From positions 1-64,000 of the forward strand of contig CANGIQ010000007.1 in assembly GCA_947453965.1 (NCBI GenBank): a stretch of 64,000 bases of DNA. Direction: 5' to 3'. The position numbers and the translations under genes are program-made. The stretch comes from Comamonadaceae bacterium. GTDB taxonomy: Bacteria > Pseudomonadota > Gammaproteobacteria > Burkholderiales > Burkholderiaceae_C. This document shows positions 37,222-45,807 of this stretch, piece by piece. The stretch's first letter is position 1, and the number at the start of each line of letters is the position of its first letter. The notes beneath the pieces are model-generated. The model made no database searches and was not told the DNA's origin. It saw only the letters and a list, made by a program, of their open reading frames with translations.

Positions 37222-37238
37222 GGGCACGCAAGTTGCAT
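37222..37238 (+). promoter_or_regulatory. sigma-54-like promoter of ureA operon
   Basis: GGGCACGCAAGTTGCAT has GG (37223-37224) and GC (37235-37236) 10 bases apart, with 11 of 13 informative positions of the consensus. The start would be near 37248, only about four bases before the ureA ATG, which has no ribosome binding site. A nearly leaderless mRNA or another promoter is therefore implied. Confidence 0.5.
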
Positions 37239-37251
37239 AGAAAAACCCACT

Positions 37252-37554
37252 ATGGAACTCACACCCCGCGAAAAAGACAAGCTGTTGATTTTCACCGCCG
37301 CCTTGCTGGCCGAACGCCGACAAGCCCGTGGTCTGAAACTCAACTACCCCGAGGCCGTGGCCCTCATCAGCGCCGCCGTGATGGAAGGCGCGCGTGACGG
37401 CAAGACCGTGGCCCAACTCATGAGCGATGGGCGCCATGTGCTGAGCCGTGCCGACGTGATGGAGGGCGTGGCCGAGATGATTCCGGACATCCAAGTCGAA
37501 GCAACCTTCCCCGACGGCACCAAGCTCGTGACTGTTCATCAACCCATTGTTTGA
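37252..37554 (+). CDS. ureA: urease subunit gamma
   Basis: UreA is the small gamma subunit of the (UreABC)3 urease that hydrolyses urea to ammonia and carbamate. The 100-aa product is canonical: [40 protein letters not shown], then [18 protein letters not shown] at the end. ATG 37252 is the family start; the longer frame from 37195 is discarded. It is the first gene of ureA-ureG. Confidence 0.97.
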   Translation: MELTPREKDKLLIFTAALLAERRQARGLKLNYPEAVALISAAVMEGARDGKTVAQLMSDGRHVLSRADVMEGVAEMIPDIQVEATFPDGTKLVTVHQPIV

Positions 37555-37564
37555 GAGAAATACC

Positions 37565-37729
37565 ATGCAACGATTGATCTGCGCATTTGCACTCCTGCCC
37601 GTCTGGGCTCAGGCCCATGAAGGCCACGGTATGGAAGGGGCTTCGCACTACCACGCCACCGATGCGTGGGGATTTTTTGCAGCGCTGGCTGTGGTTGCCG
37701 CCATGTGGTGGATGGGCCGTGGCAAATAA
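37565..37729 (+). CDS. small His-rich membrane protein between ureA and ureB
   Basis: A 54-aa open frame, MQRLICAFALLPVWAQAHEG and onward, with a GAGAG ribosome binding site 10 bases after the ureA stop. It has a signal-like N-terminus (cleavage after AQA), a short His-rich stretch HEGHGMEGASHYH, and a C-terminal membrane helix AWGFFAALAVVAAMWWMG. Four histidines in 13 residues suggest metal binding, possibly nickel, at the periplasmic face. It separates the normally adjacent ureA and ureB. I do not know a named family. Confidence 0.7.
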   Translation: MQRLICAFALLPVWAQAHEGHGMEGASHYHATDAWGFFAALAVVAAMWWMGRGK

Positions 37730-37741
37730 AGCGAGGCACAC

Positions 37742-38077
37742 ATGACACCCGGTGAATTGTTGATTGACGAGGGTGAGCACACCCTCAACCCAGGACGGCG
37801 CACGCACACCTTGGTGGTGCAAAACGCCAGCGATCGCCCCATCCAAGTGGGCTCGCACTACCACTTTGCAGAAACCAATGCGGGCTTGCGCTTTGACCGC
37901 GAAGCTGCACACGGCATGCGTTTGAACATCGCCTCGGGCACTGCCGTGCGCTTTGAGCCGGGCCAACAACGCACGGTCGAGTTGGTCGATCTGAGTGGTG
38001 ATCGCCAGGTGTTTGGCTTTCGCGGTTTGGTGAATGGTGCGGTAGATCAGGGCGTCGCCGATAAAGGACACAAGTAA
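37742..38077 (+). CDS. ureB: urease subunit beta
   Basis: UreB is the beta subunit of urease. The 111-aa product has the family start [19 protein letters not shown], the [17 protein letters not shown] core and the [11 protein letters not shown]-type tail (here [11 protein letters not shown]). It begins 12 bases after the small membrane-protein gene and its stop overlaps the ureC ATG by one base. Confidence 0.96.
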   Translation: MTPGELLIDEGEHTLNPGRRTHTLVVQNASDRPIQVGSHYHFAETNAGLRFDREAAHGMRLNIASGTAVRFEPGQQRTVELVDLSGDRQVFGFRGLVNGAVDQGVADKGHK

Positions 38078-39852
38078 TGGCAACCATTGGCAAACGCGCT
38101 TACGCCGAAATGTTTGGCCCCACTGTGGGTGACCGTCTGCGCTTGGCAGACACCAACTTGGTGGTGGAAGTTGAAAAAGACTTCACCCTGCAAGCAGGCG
38201 AGGGGCGAACAGACGCCAACGGGAACCCCGTTGGCTATGGCGAAGAAGTGAAATTTGGTGGCGGCAAAACCATCCGCGATGGCATGGCCCAATCGCAACG
38301 CACACGCGACGGTGCAGGCACCGGCCCGCAAGCGGGCGGCGCAGTCGACACCGTGATGACCAATGCACTCATCATTGACCACTGGGGCATTGTCAAAGCC
38401 GACATCGGTTTGAAAGGTGGCCGCATTGTGGCCATTGGCAAAGCGGGCAACCCCGACACCCAACCGGGCGTAGATATCGTCATTGGCCCAGGGACCGAGG
38501 TGATCAGCTGCGAAGGCCACATCGTCACCGCAGGTGGGGTGGACACACACATCCACTTTATTGCGCCCCAGCAAATTGAAGAAGCCTTGACCAGTGGCGT
38601 GACCACCATGCTCGGCGGCGGCACAGGACCTGCCACAGGCACCCTTGCCACCACCTGCACACCTGGTGCTTGGAACATTGAACGCATGTTGCAAGCAGCC
38701 GATGCTTTCCCCATGAACTTGGGTTTCTTAGGCAAAGGCAATGCGGCTCTGCCCGATTCGCTGCACGAGCAAATCAACGCCGGTGCGATTGGTTTGAAAC
38801 TGCATGAAGACTGGGGCACCACCCCTGCCGCGATTGACAACTGCTTGAACGTGGCAGAAGCCACCGACACCCAAGTGGCCATCCACACCGACACGCTCAA
38901 CGAAAGTGGCTTTGTGGAAGACACGGTGGCGGCCTTCAAAGGCCGCACCATCCACACCTTCCACACCGAAGGTGCAGGCGGCGGCCACGCACCCGATATT
39001 TTGAAAGTGGTGGGCGAAGCCAATGTGTTGCCCAGCTCCACCAACCCAACACGCCCGTACACAGTCAACACACTCGACGAGCATGTGGACATGCTCATGG
39101 TGTGCCACCACCTCGACCCCGCGATTGCCGAAGACTTGGCCTTTGCCGAGAGCCGTATCCGCCGCGAGACGATTGCCGCCGAAGACATCTTGCACGACCT
39201 CGGTGCCATCAGCATGATGAGCAGCGACAGCCAAGCCATGGGGCGGGTGGGCGAGGTCATCATCCGCACCTGGCAAACCGCGCACAAGATGAAAGCACAG
39301 CGCGGCCAATTACCGGGCGACTCAGACCGTCATGACAACTTCCGCGTCAAACGCTACATCGCCAAATACACCATCAACCCCGCGATTGCACATGGCATCA
39401 GCCACGAGGTGGGCAGTGTGGCCGTGGGCAAATGGGCCGACTTGGTGGTGTGGAAGCCCGCGTTCTTTGGCATCAAGCCCAGCATCATTTTGAAAGGTGG
39501 CTTCATCGCCATGGCGGCCATGGGTGACCCCAATGCGTCCATTCCCACGCCACAGCCTGTGCACTACCGCCCCATGTTTGGTGCGTATGGCGGTGCGCTG
39601 CACCGTGGTTCGCTCACCTTTGTGTCGCAAGCAGGCATGGCGGCGGGCATTGGGCAAAAGTTTGGTCTGCATAAAATACTGAGCGCGGTGAAGAACATCC
39701 GCAGCGTCGGCAAACGTGACATGATTCACAACGACTACGCGCCACGCATGGAAGTGGATGCCCAAACCTACACCGTGCGCGCCGATGGTCATGTGCTCAC
39801 CTGCGAACCTGCGGTGAGTTTGCCGATGACGCAACGCTATTTCTTGTTCTGA
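38077..39852 (+). CDS. ureC: urease subunit alpha (catalytic)
   Basis: UreC holds the dinuclear nickel site. All ligands are present: H158 and H160 (THIHF), carbamylated K241 (GLKLHEDWG), H270, H296 and Asp384 (SSDSQAMGR), with the mobile-flap His in MVCHHLD. Every ligand is shifted by +24 relative to the 567-aa Klebsiella enzyme. This places a 24-residue insertion upstream of residue 134, most likely the Gln/Gly-rich segment [18 protein letters not shown] (about 71-88). At 591 aa it is otherwise full length. It overlaps ureB and ureE by one base each. Confidence 0.97.
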   Translation: MATIGKRAYAEMFGPTVGDRLRLADTNLVVEVEKDFTLQAGEGRTDANGNPVGYGEEVKFGGGKTIRDGMAQSQRTRDGAGTGPQAGGAVDTVMTNALIIDHWGIVKADIGLKGGRIVAIGKAGNPDTQPGVDIVIGPGTEVISCEGHIVTAGGVDTHIHFIAPQQIEEALTSGVTTMLGGGTGPATGTLATTCTPGAWNIERMLQAADAFPMNLGFLGKGNAALPDSLHEQINAGAIGLKLHEDWGTTPAAIDNCLNVAEATDTQVAIHTDTLNESGFVEDTVAAFKGRTIHTFHTEGAGGGHAPDILKVVGEANVLPSSTNPTRPYTVNTLDEHVDMLMVCHHLDPAIAEDLAFAESRIRRETIAAEDILHDLGAISMMSSDSQAMGRVGEVIIRTWQTAHKMKAQRGQLPGDSDRHDNFRVKRYIAKYTINPAIAHGISHEVGSVAVGKWADLVVWKPAFFGIKPSIILKGGFIAMAAMGDPNASIPTPQPVHYRPMFGAYGGALHRGSLTFVSQAGMAAGIGQKFGLHKILSAVKNIRSVGKRDMIHNDYAPRMEVDAQTYTVRADGHVLTCEPAVSLPMTQRYFLF

Positions 39853-40334
39853 TGCTCACCTGTTCTAAATTAATCCCTGGCGGCCAAGGCTTGGCCGCTG
39901 CCTTGATCAAACGCGCTGCGACCGTCGAGTTGGATTGGGATGTGCGCCAAAAGAGCCGCTTTGATGCGACCGACTCCACGGGGCGGGCGTTTGGCGTGTT
40001 CTTACCCCGCGGCAGCTTGGTGCGCGGCGGTGATGTGCTGGTGCTGGAAGACGGTTCGCTCGTGCGTGTGCAGGCTGCGCCGCAAGAAGTACTGCGCATC
40101 ACAGCTTGCACAGAACATGGTTCACCCTTTGATTTGACGCGTGCCGCCTACCACCTGGGCAACCGTCACGTGCCCATCGAACTCAAGCCAGATCATTTGA
40201 AGATTGAACCTGACCATGTGCTGGCCGACATGCTGCGCGCCATGCACATGACGGTGGTGACTGTGCATGAGGCCTTCGAGCCAGAAGGTGGTGCGTACAG
40301 CAGCCACGGACATTCACATGGACATGAGCACTGA
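39852..40334 (+). CDS. ureE: urease accessory protein UreE (nickel metallochaperone)
   Basis: UreE delivers nickel to the urease assembly complex. The 160-aa product has the N-terminal peptide-binding domain, the [15 protein letters not shown]-like strand ([14 protein letters not shown]) and [12 protein letters not shown]. It ends in a short metal-binding tail [11 protein letters not shown] with five histidines. The 3' end overlaps the start of ureF by about 17 bases. Confidence 0.94.
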   Translation: MLTCSKLIPGGQGLAAALIKRAATVELDWDVRQKSRFDATDSTGRAFGVFLPRGSLVRGGDVLVLEDGSLVRVQAAPQEVLRITACTEHGSPFDLTRAAYHLGNRHVPIELKPDHLKIEPDHVLADMLRAMHMTVVTVHEAFEPEGGAYSSHGHSHGHEH

Positions 40335-41031
40335 CGTAACCAGCGCAGCGCAGCCTTTCACGCCCGCGCTGATTCAACTCATTTGGCTCGCGTCACCCGC
40401 ATTGCCGATTGGTGGCTTCTCGTATTCCGAAGGTTTAGAAGCGGCGATCGACCATGGCTTCGTGCATGACGAACACAGCGCAGCAAATTGGCTGGTGGAC
40501 CAACTCCACCTCACCCAGTCGCGGGGTGACATGGCGGTGCTGGGTCACATGGTGATCGCTTGGCAAACACATGACCACACCCGCCTGGAAGCACTCAGCC
40601 AATGGGTGCATGCCACCCGCGAAAGCGCCGAGTTGCGTTTGCAAAGCGAGCAAATGGGACGCTCCATGCTGGAGTGGTTGCGCAACCAAAACGCCATCGA
40701 CGGTGACACCATCGCCGTGTGCAACCGCTGGGTACCCACCTACCCGCTGATGTTTGCCTTGGCCTTGTCGCGCACCGGTGCGTCGCTCGAACAATGCCTG
40801 CAAGCTTATGCCTTTGGCTGGGCCGAAAACATGGTGCAAGCCGCCATCAAGTCGGTACCGCTCGGGCAAAACTCGGGACAGCGCATCTTGACTCAACTCG
40901 CCCAACACATCGCACCTGCAGTGAAGCATGCCTTGCAAGTGAATGACGAGAGCCGCCAAGCCTTCTCCCCCATGTTGGCCATTTTGTCGGCCCAACACGA
41001 AACCCAATATTCCAGACTGTTCAGATCATGA
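40318..41031 (+). CDS. ureF: urease accessory protein UreF
   Basis: UreF joins UreD and UreG in the urease activation complex. The 237-aa all-helical product has the family motif [25 protein letters not shown] and the [19 protein letters not shown] region. ATG 40318 (or 40324) lies inside the ureE 3' end with GGA seven bases upstream; its stop overlaps the ureG ATG (ATGA). Confidence 0.93.
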   Translation: MDMSTDVTSAAQPFTPALIQLIWLASPALPIGGFSYSEGLEAAIDHGFVHDEHSAANWLVDQLHLTQSRGDMAVLGHMVIAWQTHDHTRLEALSQWVHATRESAELRLQSEQMGRSMLEWLRNQNAIDGDTIAVCNRWVPTYPLMFALALSRTGASLEQCLQAYAFGWAENMVQAAIKSVPLGQNSGQRILTQLAQHIAPAVKHALQVNDESRQAFSPMLAILSAQHETQYSRLFRS

Positions 41032-41684
41032 GCCATTTACACACCATCGCCCACCGTACCAAAAAGCTCCCCCCCTTGCGCGTGGGCATTGGCGGCCCCG
41101 TGGGATCGGGCAAAACCACCTTGCTTGAGATGCTGTGCAAGGCCATGCGCGAGCAGTACGACCTGGTGGCCATCACCAACGACATTTACACCAAAGAAGA
41201 CCAGCGCTTGCTCACCGTCAGCGGCGCCTTGCCTGCCGAACGCATCATGGGCGTAGAGACCGGCGGCTGTCCACACACAGCCATTCGCGAAGATGCCTCG
41301 ATCAATCTTGAAGCAATTGACCGCATGTTGGTCGACTTTCCCAACGCCGATGTGGTGTTCATTGAGAGTGGTGGCGACAACTTGGCCGCGACTTTCAGCC
41401 CTGAATTGAGCGACCTCACCATTTACGTGATCGACGTCGCAGCGGGCGAGAAGATTCCGCGTAAAGGTGGTCCTGGCATCACCAAGAGCGATTTGTTTGT
41501 GATCAACAAAACCGACCTCGCGCCCCACGTAGGCGCTGACTTGGCCGTGATGGAGGCCGACACCATCCGCATGCGTACCCATGCGCAAGGTTTAAAACCT
41601 TTTGTGATGACCAATTTGCGCACCTTGGACGGCTTGCAAGCGGTGATTCGTTTCATCGAAACCAAAGGCATGTTGCGCGCATAA
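41028..41684 (+). CDS. ureG: urease accessory GTPase UreG
   Basis: UreG is the SIMIBI GTPase that powers nickel insertion. The 218-aa product has the P-loop [11 protein letters not shown], the nickel-binding Cys-Pro-His in [11 protein letters not shown], the [15 protein letters not shown] motif, and NKTD for guanine recognition. It is the last classical urease gene and is followed after 10 bases by a histidine kinase gene. Confidence 0.96.
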   Translation: MSHLHTIAHRTKKLPPLRVGIGGPVGSGKTTLLEMLCKAMREQYDLVAITNDIYTKEDQRLLTVSGALPAERIMGVETGGCPHTAIREDASINLEAIDRMLVDFPNADVVFIESGGDNLAATFSPELSDLTIYVIDVAAGEKIPRKGGPGITKSDLFVINKTDLAPHVGADLAVMEADTIRMRTHAQGLKPFVMTNLRTLDGLQAVIRFIETKGMLRA

Positions 41685-41694
41685 ACTTGCGGGG

Positions 41695-43272
41695 GTGAAC
41701 TTACCCACCCTCCATCAATTACGGACTGCGCTGCTGTTTTCGCTGGCATTTTTTGCCATCGATTGGCTGAGCTACATCCATCCGCTGGGGCACCTCAACA
41801 TCACCCCCTGGAACCCACCTGCCGCGCTGGAGGTGCTGTTTTTGTTCTCAGCCAGTATTTCCTGGTTGGCATGGGTCTACATCACTCTGGGTATTTCAGA
41901 CTGGTTGGTGCGGGGTTCGTTTATTTTTTCGCCTGCGGTGGTGTTGGGCAATGCGTTGTTGGTGCTTTGTTATGCAGGCATTGCCGCCAGCTTGCGCAGC
42001 GTGTTGCACGGAAAAGCCCATTTGCGCGATCCGGTGGAAGTGAGCTCTGTGAGCGCCATCACCTTTGTGGGGGCTGTGGTCACGGCGTGTTTGTACATCA
42101 GCTTGCAAACTTGGATTGGCGCCTTGCAAGCGACAGACTATTGGACAGCGCTGCATCGCTTTGTGGTGGGCGACTTGCTCGCACTCATGATTGCCTTGCC
42201 TTTGTTCTTTGTGGCCACCGATCGACGTCGCAAACACCAGTACCGACAGATGTTTCGGGCCCGTTCATTTCAAGGCTTGATGGTGGGCTTGCTGGTGTGC
42301 ATGAGTTTTATTTTTTCGCTGCCTTTGGCGCAGCAAATGAAATATTTCTTTTCTTTGTTTTTTGTCATCGGCTTGATCGCCGCTACCCATTCACTGCCTG
42401 GGGCCACCTTGGCTTCGGCCTTGGTACAGCTGCCTTTGGTGTTCAGCGCTACCCGTGCTGGCACTCTGCCCGAGACCTTGTTGGACATGCAAATTGTCAT
42501 GCTCATGCTGTCGCTCACGGGTTTGATCATTGGCACCGTGGTGGACGAGCGCATGCGTGCCGAAGAACGCTTGCGCGAAAGTTTGCAACTGGTGGCGGCC
42601 GGCCAATTGGCCGGGTCTTTGGCACATGAGCTGCACCAACCCATGAGCGCAATCTCGGCCTATGCCGAATCGGCGCTGTTGCTGCAAGCCCAACAAGACC
42701 AAGGGGCGGATGTGCGCGACACCTTGAACCAAACCCTGCGCCGTATCGTCGACGAAACCCTGCGCGCCACCCGCATCGTCAAAGGTTTGCGCAGTTTTTT
42801 CATCAGTGGTGTGTCGGCTTTGCAAGAAGTGGATGCGCAGGCCTTGATTGAAGACAGCTTGGCGCGCGTACAAGGCAAAGCCCAGCAAGCCCAGGTGCAG
42901 CTGCAAGCGAGCTACCCGCCCACGCCCATTTCATTGGTGGTGGATCCGGTACAAATCAGCACCGCCTTGAGCAATGTGTTGAAGAACGCGATCGAGGCGT
43001 CGCCTTCAGGCGCTGCTGTTCGGGTTGAACTGTCATTAGAAAAAAATCACACCGCCAGCATTCGCGTTGTGGACATGGGGCCTTTGCTCACGCCCGATGA
43101 GGCCGATTTGATCTTTCGTCCTTTTTATTCGCAGAAGAAAGAGGGGCTTGGTTTGGGCCTGTCTGTCAGTCAATCCTTGGTCGATAACAATGACGGCATC
43201 TTGCGCTACCAAGACAAACCCGAAAAATGTTTTCAACTTCTTTTGCCCACACGCGAGTTGATCGATGAGTGA
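41695..43272 (+). CDS. membrane sensor histidine kinase (MASE1-like), next to urease operon
   Basis: A 525-aa kinase. The first about 280 residues form eight or so membrane helices with the MASE1-like WNPPAALEVLFLFSAS pattern. His311 in LAHELHQPMSAISAYAE is the phospho-acceptor. The ATPase domain has SNVLKNAIEAS (N box), VVDMGPLLTPDE in place of the canonical DxGxG, and GLGLGLSV. Thus the G1 box is slightly degenerate (DMGPL). The start is GTG 41695, 10 bases after ureG. The partner regulator overlaps its end by 8 bases. Confidence 0.88.
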   Translation: MNLPTLHQLRTALLFSLAFFAIDWLSYIHPLGHLNITPWNPPAALEVLFLFSASISWLAWVYITLGISDWLVRGSFIFSPAVVLGNALLVLCYAGIAASLRSVLHGKAHLRDPVEVSSVSAITFVGAVVTACLYISLQTWIGALQATDYWTALHRFVVGDLLALMIALPLFFVATDRRRKHQYRQMFRARSFQGLMVGLLVCMSFIFSLPLAQQMKYFFSLFFVIGLIAATHSLPGATLASALVQLPLVFSATRAGTLPETLLDMQIVMLMLSLTGLIIGTVVDERMRAEERLRESLQLVAAGQLAGSLAHELHQPMSAISAYAESALLLQAQQDQGADVRDTLNQTLRRIVDETLRATRIVKGLRSFFISGVSALQEVDAQALIEDSLARVQGKAQQAQVQLQASYPPTPISLVVDPVQISTALSNVLKNAIEASPSGAAVRVELSLEKNHTASIRVVDMGPLLTPDEADLIFRPFYSQKKEGLGLGLSVSQSLVDNNDGILRYQDKPEKCFQLLLPTRELIDE

Positions 43273-43858
43273 CAGCCGTTTGATCTGCATCGTTGACGAT
43301 GACCCTGCCGTGCGCGATTCACTGTCGCTGATGCTCGGACTCAAGGGCTTTGACTGCCGCAGCTACGACAGTGCGGAAGCGTTTTTGAGCGCCTTGCCCG
43401 CGCGTCCTTGCTGTTTGATTTTGGATTTGCACATGCCAGGCTTGGACGGTTTGGGTTTGCAAGCGCAGCTCAAGGCACAGCACTTACCGGTTGAAATTGT
43501 GTTTCTCACCGCTTTCGCGGATACCCACACCATGCGCCAAGCTTTTTTAAATGAAGCCACCGATTTTCTAGAAAAACCCGTAGTGCTCGAACGCTTGCTA
43601 GAGGCCTTGGAGAGGGCGTTTGCACGTTTGCAAACCATCCATCCCCTCACCCATGAAGCACACGGGTTTCATTTGCTCACCCCCCGTGAGCGCGAAGTGT
43701 TGGACGCCATTGCCCAAGGCCTGACCCACCGCGAAGTGGGTGAACGGCTGGGCATCAGCCCACGCACTGTTGAAGTTCACAAAGGGCGCGTGATGGACAA
43801 GTTAGGCACCAAAACCCTGGCAGAGTTGCTGCGCCGCGCCATGCAGCAAAGTAAGTAA
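43265..43858 (+). CDS. FixJ/NarL-type response regulator
   Basis: A 197-aa response regulator with receiver residues D11-D13 and phospho-acceptor Asp54 (LILDLHMPG) and the Lys in FLEKPV. A LuxR-type helix-turn-helix follows (LTPREREVLDAIAQGLTHRE then GISPRTVEVHKGRVMDKL). The start overlaps the kinase gene by 8 bases, so the two are translated together. The targets may include the inverted repeat at 43914-43945 just downstream. Confidence 0.91.
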   Translation: MSDSRLICIVDDDPAVRDSLSLMLGLKGFDCRSYDSAEAFLSALPARPCCLILDLHMPGLDGLGLQAQLKAQHLPVEIVFLTAFADTHTMRQAFLNEATDFLEKPVVLERLLEALERAFARLQTIHPLTHEAHGFHLLTPREREVLDAIAQGLTHREVGERLGISPRTVEVHKGRVMDKLGTKTLAELLRRAMQQSK

Positions 43859-43913
43859 TTTTTCGGTCAGGGCGCGCCCTTACGTGCGGTAGCGAATATT
43901 CAAACCGTCCAAA

Positions 43914-43945
43914 AATTCCTACAGTGGGCAAACATCGTAGGAATT
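43914..43945 (+). promoter_or_regulatory. inverted repeat covering the ribosome binding site of a small gene
   Basis: AATTCCTAC (43914-43922) and GTAGGAATT (43937-43945) are a perfect 9-bp inverted repeat with a 14-base spacer. The right arm contains the TAGGA ribosome binding site of the small gene at 43950. As RNA it would hide that site; as DNA it could be an operator for the preceding LuxR-type regulator. Confidence 0.5.
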
Positions 43946-43949
43946 ACAC

Positions 43950-44123
43950 ATGTTTGTACAAACCATTCTGCAAGTGCTGAACCGGCACCATCGGCCAAGA
44001 CACCGCAAGCTCACCGACCCCATGTATCCCGACCGCCCTGCGTCGGACAGCGCCAATGTGCGTACAGGTTTGGTCTGGTTTTTTGTCGTCGTGTTGCTCG
44101 CCTTGTCTTTCGCCCTGGTTTGA
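43950..44123 (+). CDS. small single-pass membrane protein, 57 aa
   Basis: A short open frame starts MFVQTILQVLNRHHRPRHRK and ends with one membrane helix (about 40-57, LVWFFVVVLLALSFALV). The first part is basic and His/Arg rich, then comes a Pro/Asp stretch. TAGGA lies 8 bases before the ATG. Its stop is 11 bases before the winged-helix gene with which it may be co-transcribed. I know no family. The good ribosome binding site, clean membrane helix and tight spacing support a real gene. Confidence 0.55.
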   Translation: MFVQTILQVLNRHHRPRHRKLTDPMYPDRPASDSANVRTGLVWFFVVVLLALSFALV

Positions 44124-44134
44124 AAGGAACTTCT

Positions 44135-44518
44135 ATGCCCTCCTCCTACTTGAAGTTCTTAGCTGCCGTTCATGCCCTGGATGCCGAGTCCAGCGCGTTT
44201 CGTGAACTCGATCCGCTGGCCTTGCGTTTGCTAGAGATCATTGCGATCAAACACCATGCCGGCGAGCCGTTGACGGCCATGAAAGCGACCATGTTGCCGG
44301 CCACGGCATCGCAATCCACCATGCATCGCAAGCTGACACTGTTGTTGAACTTAGGGATGGTTAAGATGGTGCACAAAGACAATAACCGACGAACCAAGTT
44401 CATCGAGCCCACGGAAAAAGCCGAAGATCATTTTTGTAAATTAGGCCAAGCCATGGGCAATCTGTTTGCCTCCTCTCGTGACACCCCAACACCGCATCCC
44501 CACACCATCCACCCCTGA
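44135..44518 (+). CDS. winged-helix (MarR-like) DNA-binding protein
   Basis: A 127-aa protein predicted to hold a winged helix-turn-helix: LALRLLEIIAIKHHAGEPLT, then ATASQSTMHRKLTLLLNLGM as the recognition part, then a wing with KDNNRRTKFIEPTEKAEDHF. This resembles MarR-type or phage-like regulators lacking a ligand domain. ATG 44135 has AAAGGA at good distance. Its 3' end overlaps the flavoprotein frame by about 40 bases. Confidence 0.7.
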   Translation: MPSSYLKFLAAVHALDAESSAFRELDPLALRLLEIIAIKHHAGEPLTAMKATMLPATASQSTMHRKLTLLLNLGMVKMVHKDNNRRTKFIEPTEKAEDHFCKLGQAMGNLFASSRDTPTPHPHTIHP

Positions 44519-45800
44519 CCGTCCTGCGCATGGCGCAGTTGTTATCGTCGGCGCAGGGCCCGCCGGTTTGATGGCGGCCGAACTCCTCAGCGCCCATGGC
44601 GTTGCCGTGCATGTGTACGACAGCATGCCCTCGGTGGGACGTAAATTTTTACTCGCTGGCTTGGGCGGTTTAAACCTCACCCACGCAGAGCCGATTGAGC
44701 ACTTTGTCAGCCGTTATGCCGAACGCAGCAGCGCATGCGCGCAGTGGCTGAGTGACTTTGACGCCACCGCCATTCGCGATTGGGCCAAGGGCTTGGGTAT
44801 TGAAACCTTTGTCGGCTCATCCCAGCGCGTGTTTCCCACCGACATGAAAGCCGCACCCCTGCTGCGCGCTTGGTTGCACCGCTTGCGTCACCCTGAGCAA
44901 GGCGTGCCCGTGACGTTTCATATGCGGCATCGTTGGAACGGTCAGCTGACACGCCGGGTGGCCGCAGCGGCGGCACACACGCACGCATTTGAATTGCAGT
45001 TTGAAGCGCCTCAAGGCCTTGTCAACGTGCCAGCCGATGCCGTGCTGCTCGCTTTGGGTGGCGCCAGTTGGTCACGTTTAGGTTCGGACGGCGCGTGGGT
45101 GCCGTGGTTGCACCAGATCGGCGTGGACGTGGCGCGTTTGCGTCCCAGCAATTGCGGCTTTGATGTGCAAGGCGGTTGGAGTGAACACCTGCGCAGCCAG
45201 TTTGCAGGCCAACCACTCAAGTCGTGTGCGCTGTCTTTCACCGATGCACAAGGCCATCACTTTGAGCGCCGCGGCGAATTTGTGATTACTGCCACAGGCA
45301 TTGAAGGCAGCTTGGTCTATGCAGCTTCGGCTTTGTTGCGCGATGCCATTGAGCACACGGGCAGCGCAACATTGCATTTGGATTTGTTACCCCACTTCAC
45401 GCCCGAACGGGTGCTGGCCGAGGTGTCGCACCCACGCGGTTCGCGCTCACTCTCCAGCCATTTGAAAAGCCGCCTCAACCTCAACGCGCTGCACTTGGCT
45501 TTGTTGCATGAGGTGTTAAGCAAAGACGCCATGCTGGATGCCGTGCAACTGGCGCAAGCCTTGAAGCACCTGCCCATCACCTTGGGTGCTGCGCGTCCTA
45601 TCGACGAAGCCATCAGCACCGCTGGCGGCGTGACACTGGAAACCTTGGATGAGCACCTGATGGCACGCGCCATGCCAGGCCTGTTTGCCGCCGGTGAAAT
45701 GCTGGATTGGGAAGCCCCCACAGGCGGCTACTTGCTCAGTGCATGTTTGGCCAGTGGGCGTGTGGCAGCGCGAGGCATTCGCGCGTTTTTATCGGCCTGA
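44478..45800 (+). CDS. FAD-dependent oxidoreductase of the TIGR03862 (BaiN/YhiN-like) type
   Basis: A roughly 440-aa flavoprotein with the dinucleotide-binding motif VVIVGAGPAGLMAAELLSAH, the family motif GRKFLLAGLGGLNLTHAEP, and the closing ISTAGGVTLETLDEHLMAR plus PGLFAAGEMLDWEAPTGGY, given as regions. The reaction is unknown; the BaiN/YhiN branch is linked to steroid or bile-acid reduction in gut bacteria, but this subfamily is uncharacterised. The start is uncertain: GTG 44478 precedes the Rossmann motif by about 20 residues and overlaps the previous gene. It is convergent with the amidase, 7 bases apart. Confidence 0.85.
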   Translation: MTPQHRIPTPSTPDRPAHGAVVIVGAGPAGLMAAELLSAHGVAVHVYDSMPSVGRKFLLAGLGGLNLTHAEPIEHFVSRYAERSSACAQWLSDFDATAIRDWAKGLGIETFVGSSQRVFPTDMKAAPLLRAWLHRLRHPEQGVPVTFHMRHRWNGQLTRRVAAAAAHTHAFELQFEAPQGLVNVPADAVLLALGGASWSRLGSDGAWVPWLHQIGVDVARLRPSNCGFDVQGGWSEHLRSQFAGQPLKSCALSFTDAQGHHFERRGEFVITATGIEGSLVYAASALLRDAIEHTGSATLHLDLLPHFTPERVLAEVSHPRGSRSLSSHLKSRLNLNALHLALLHEVLSKDAMLDAVQLAQALKHLPITLGAARPIDEAISTAGGVTLETLDEHLMARAMPGLFAAGEMLDWEAPTGGYLLSACLASGRVAARGIRAFLSA

Positions 45801-45807
45801 ACCCGGC

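Noticed and set aside
37084-37225. Repeated GCAC/GCACCAA words between urtA and ureA as a CRISPR-like or formal direct-repeat array
   Set aside because: The words are short, irregularly spaced and unlike CRISPR repeats; at most they are regulator half-sites.
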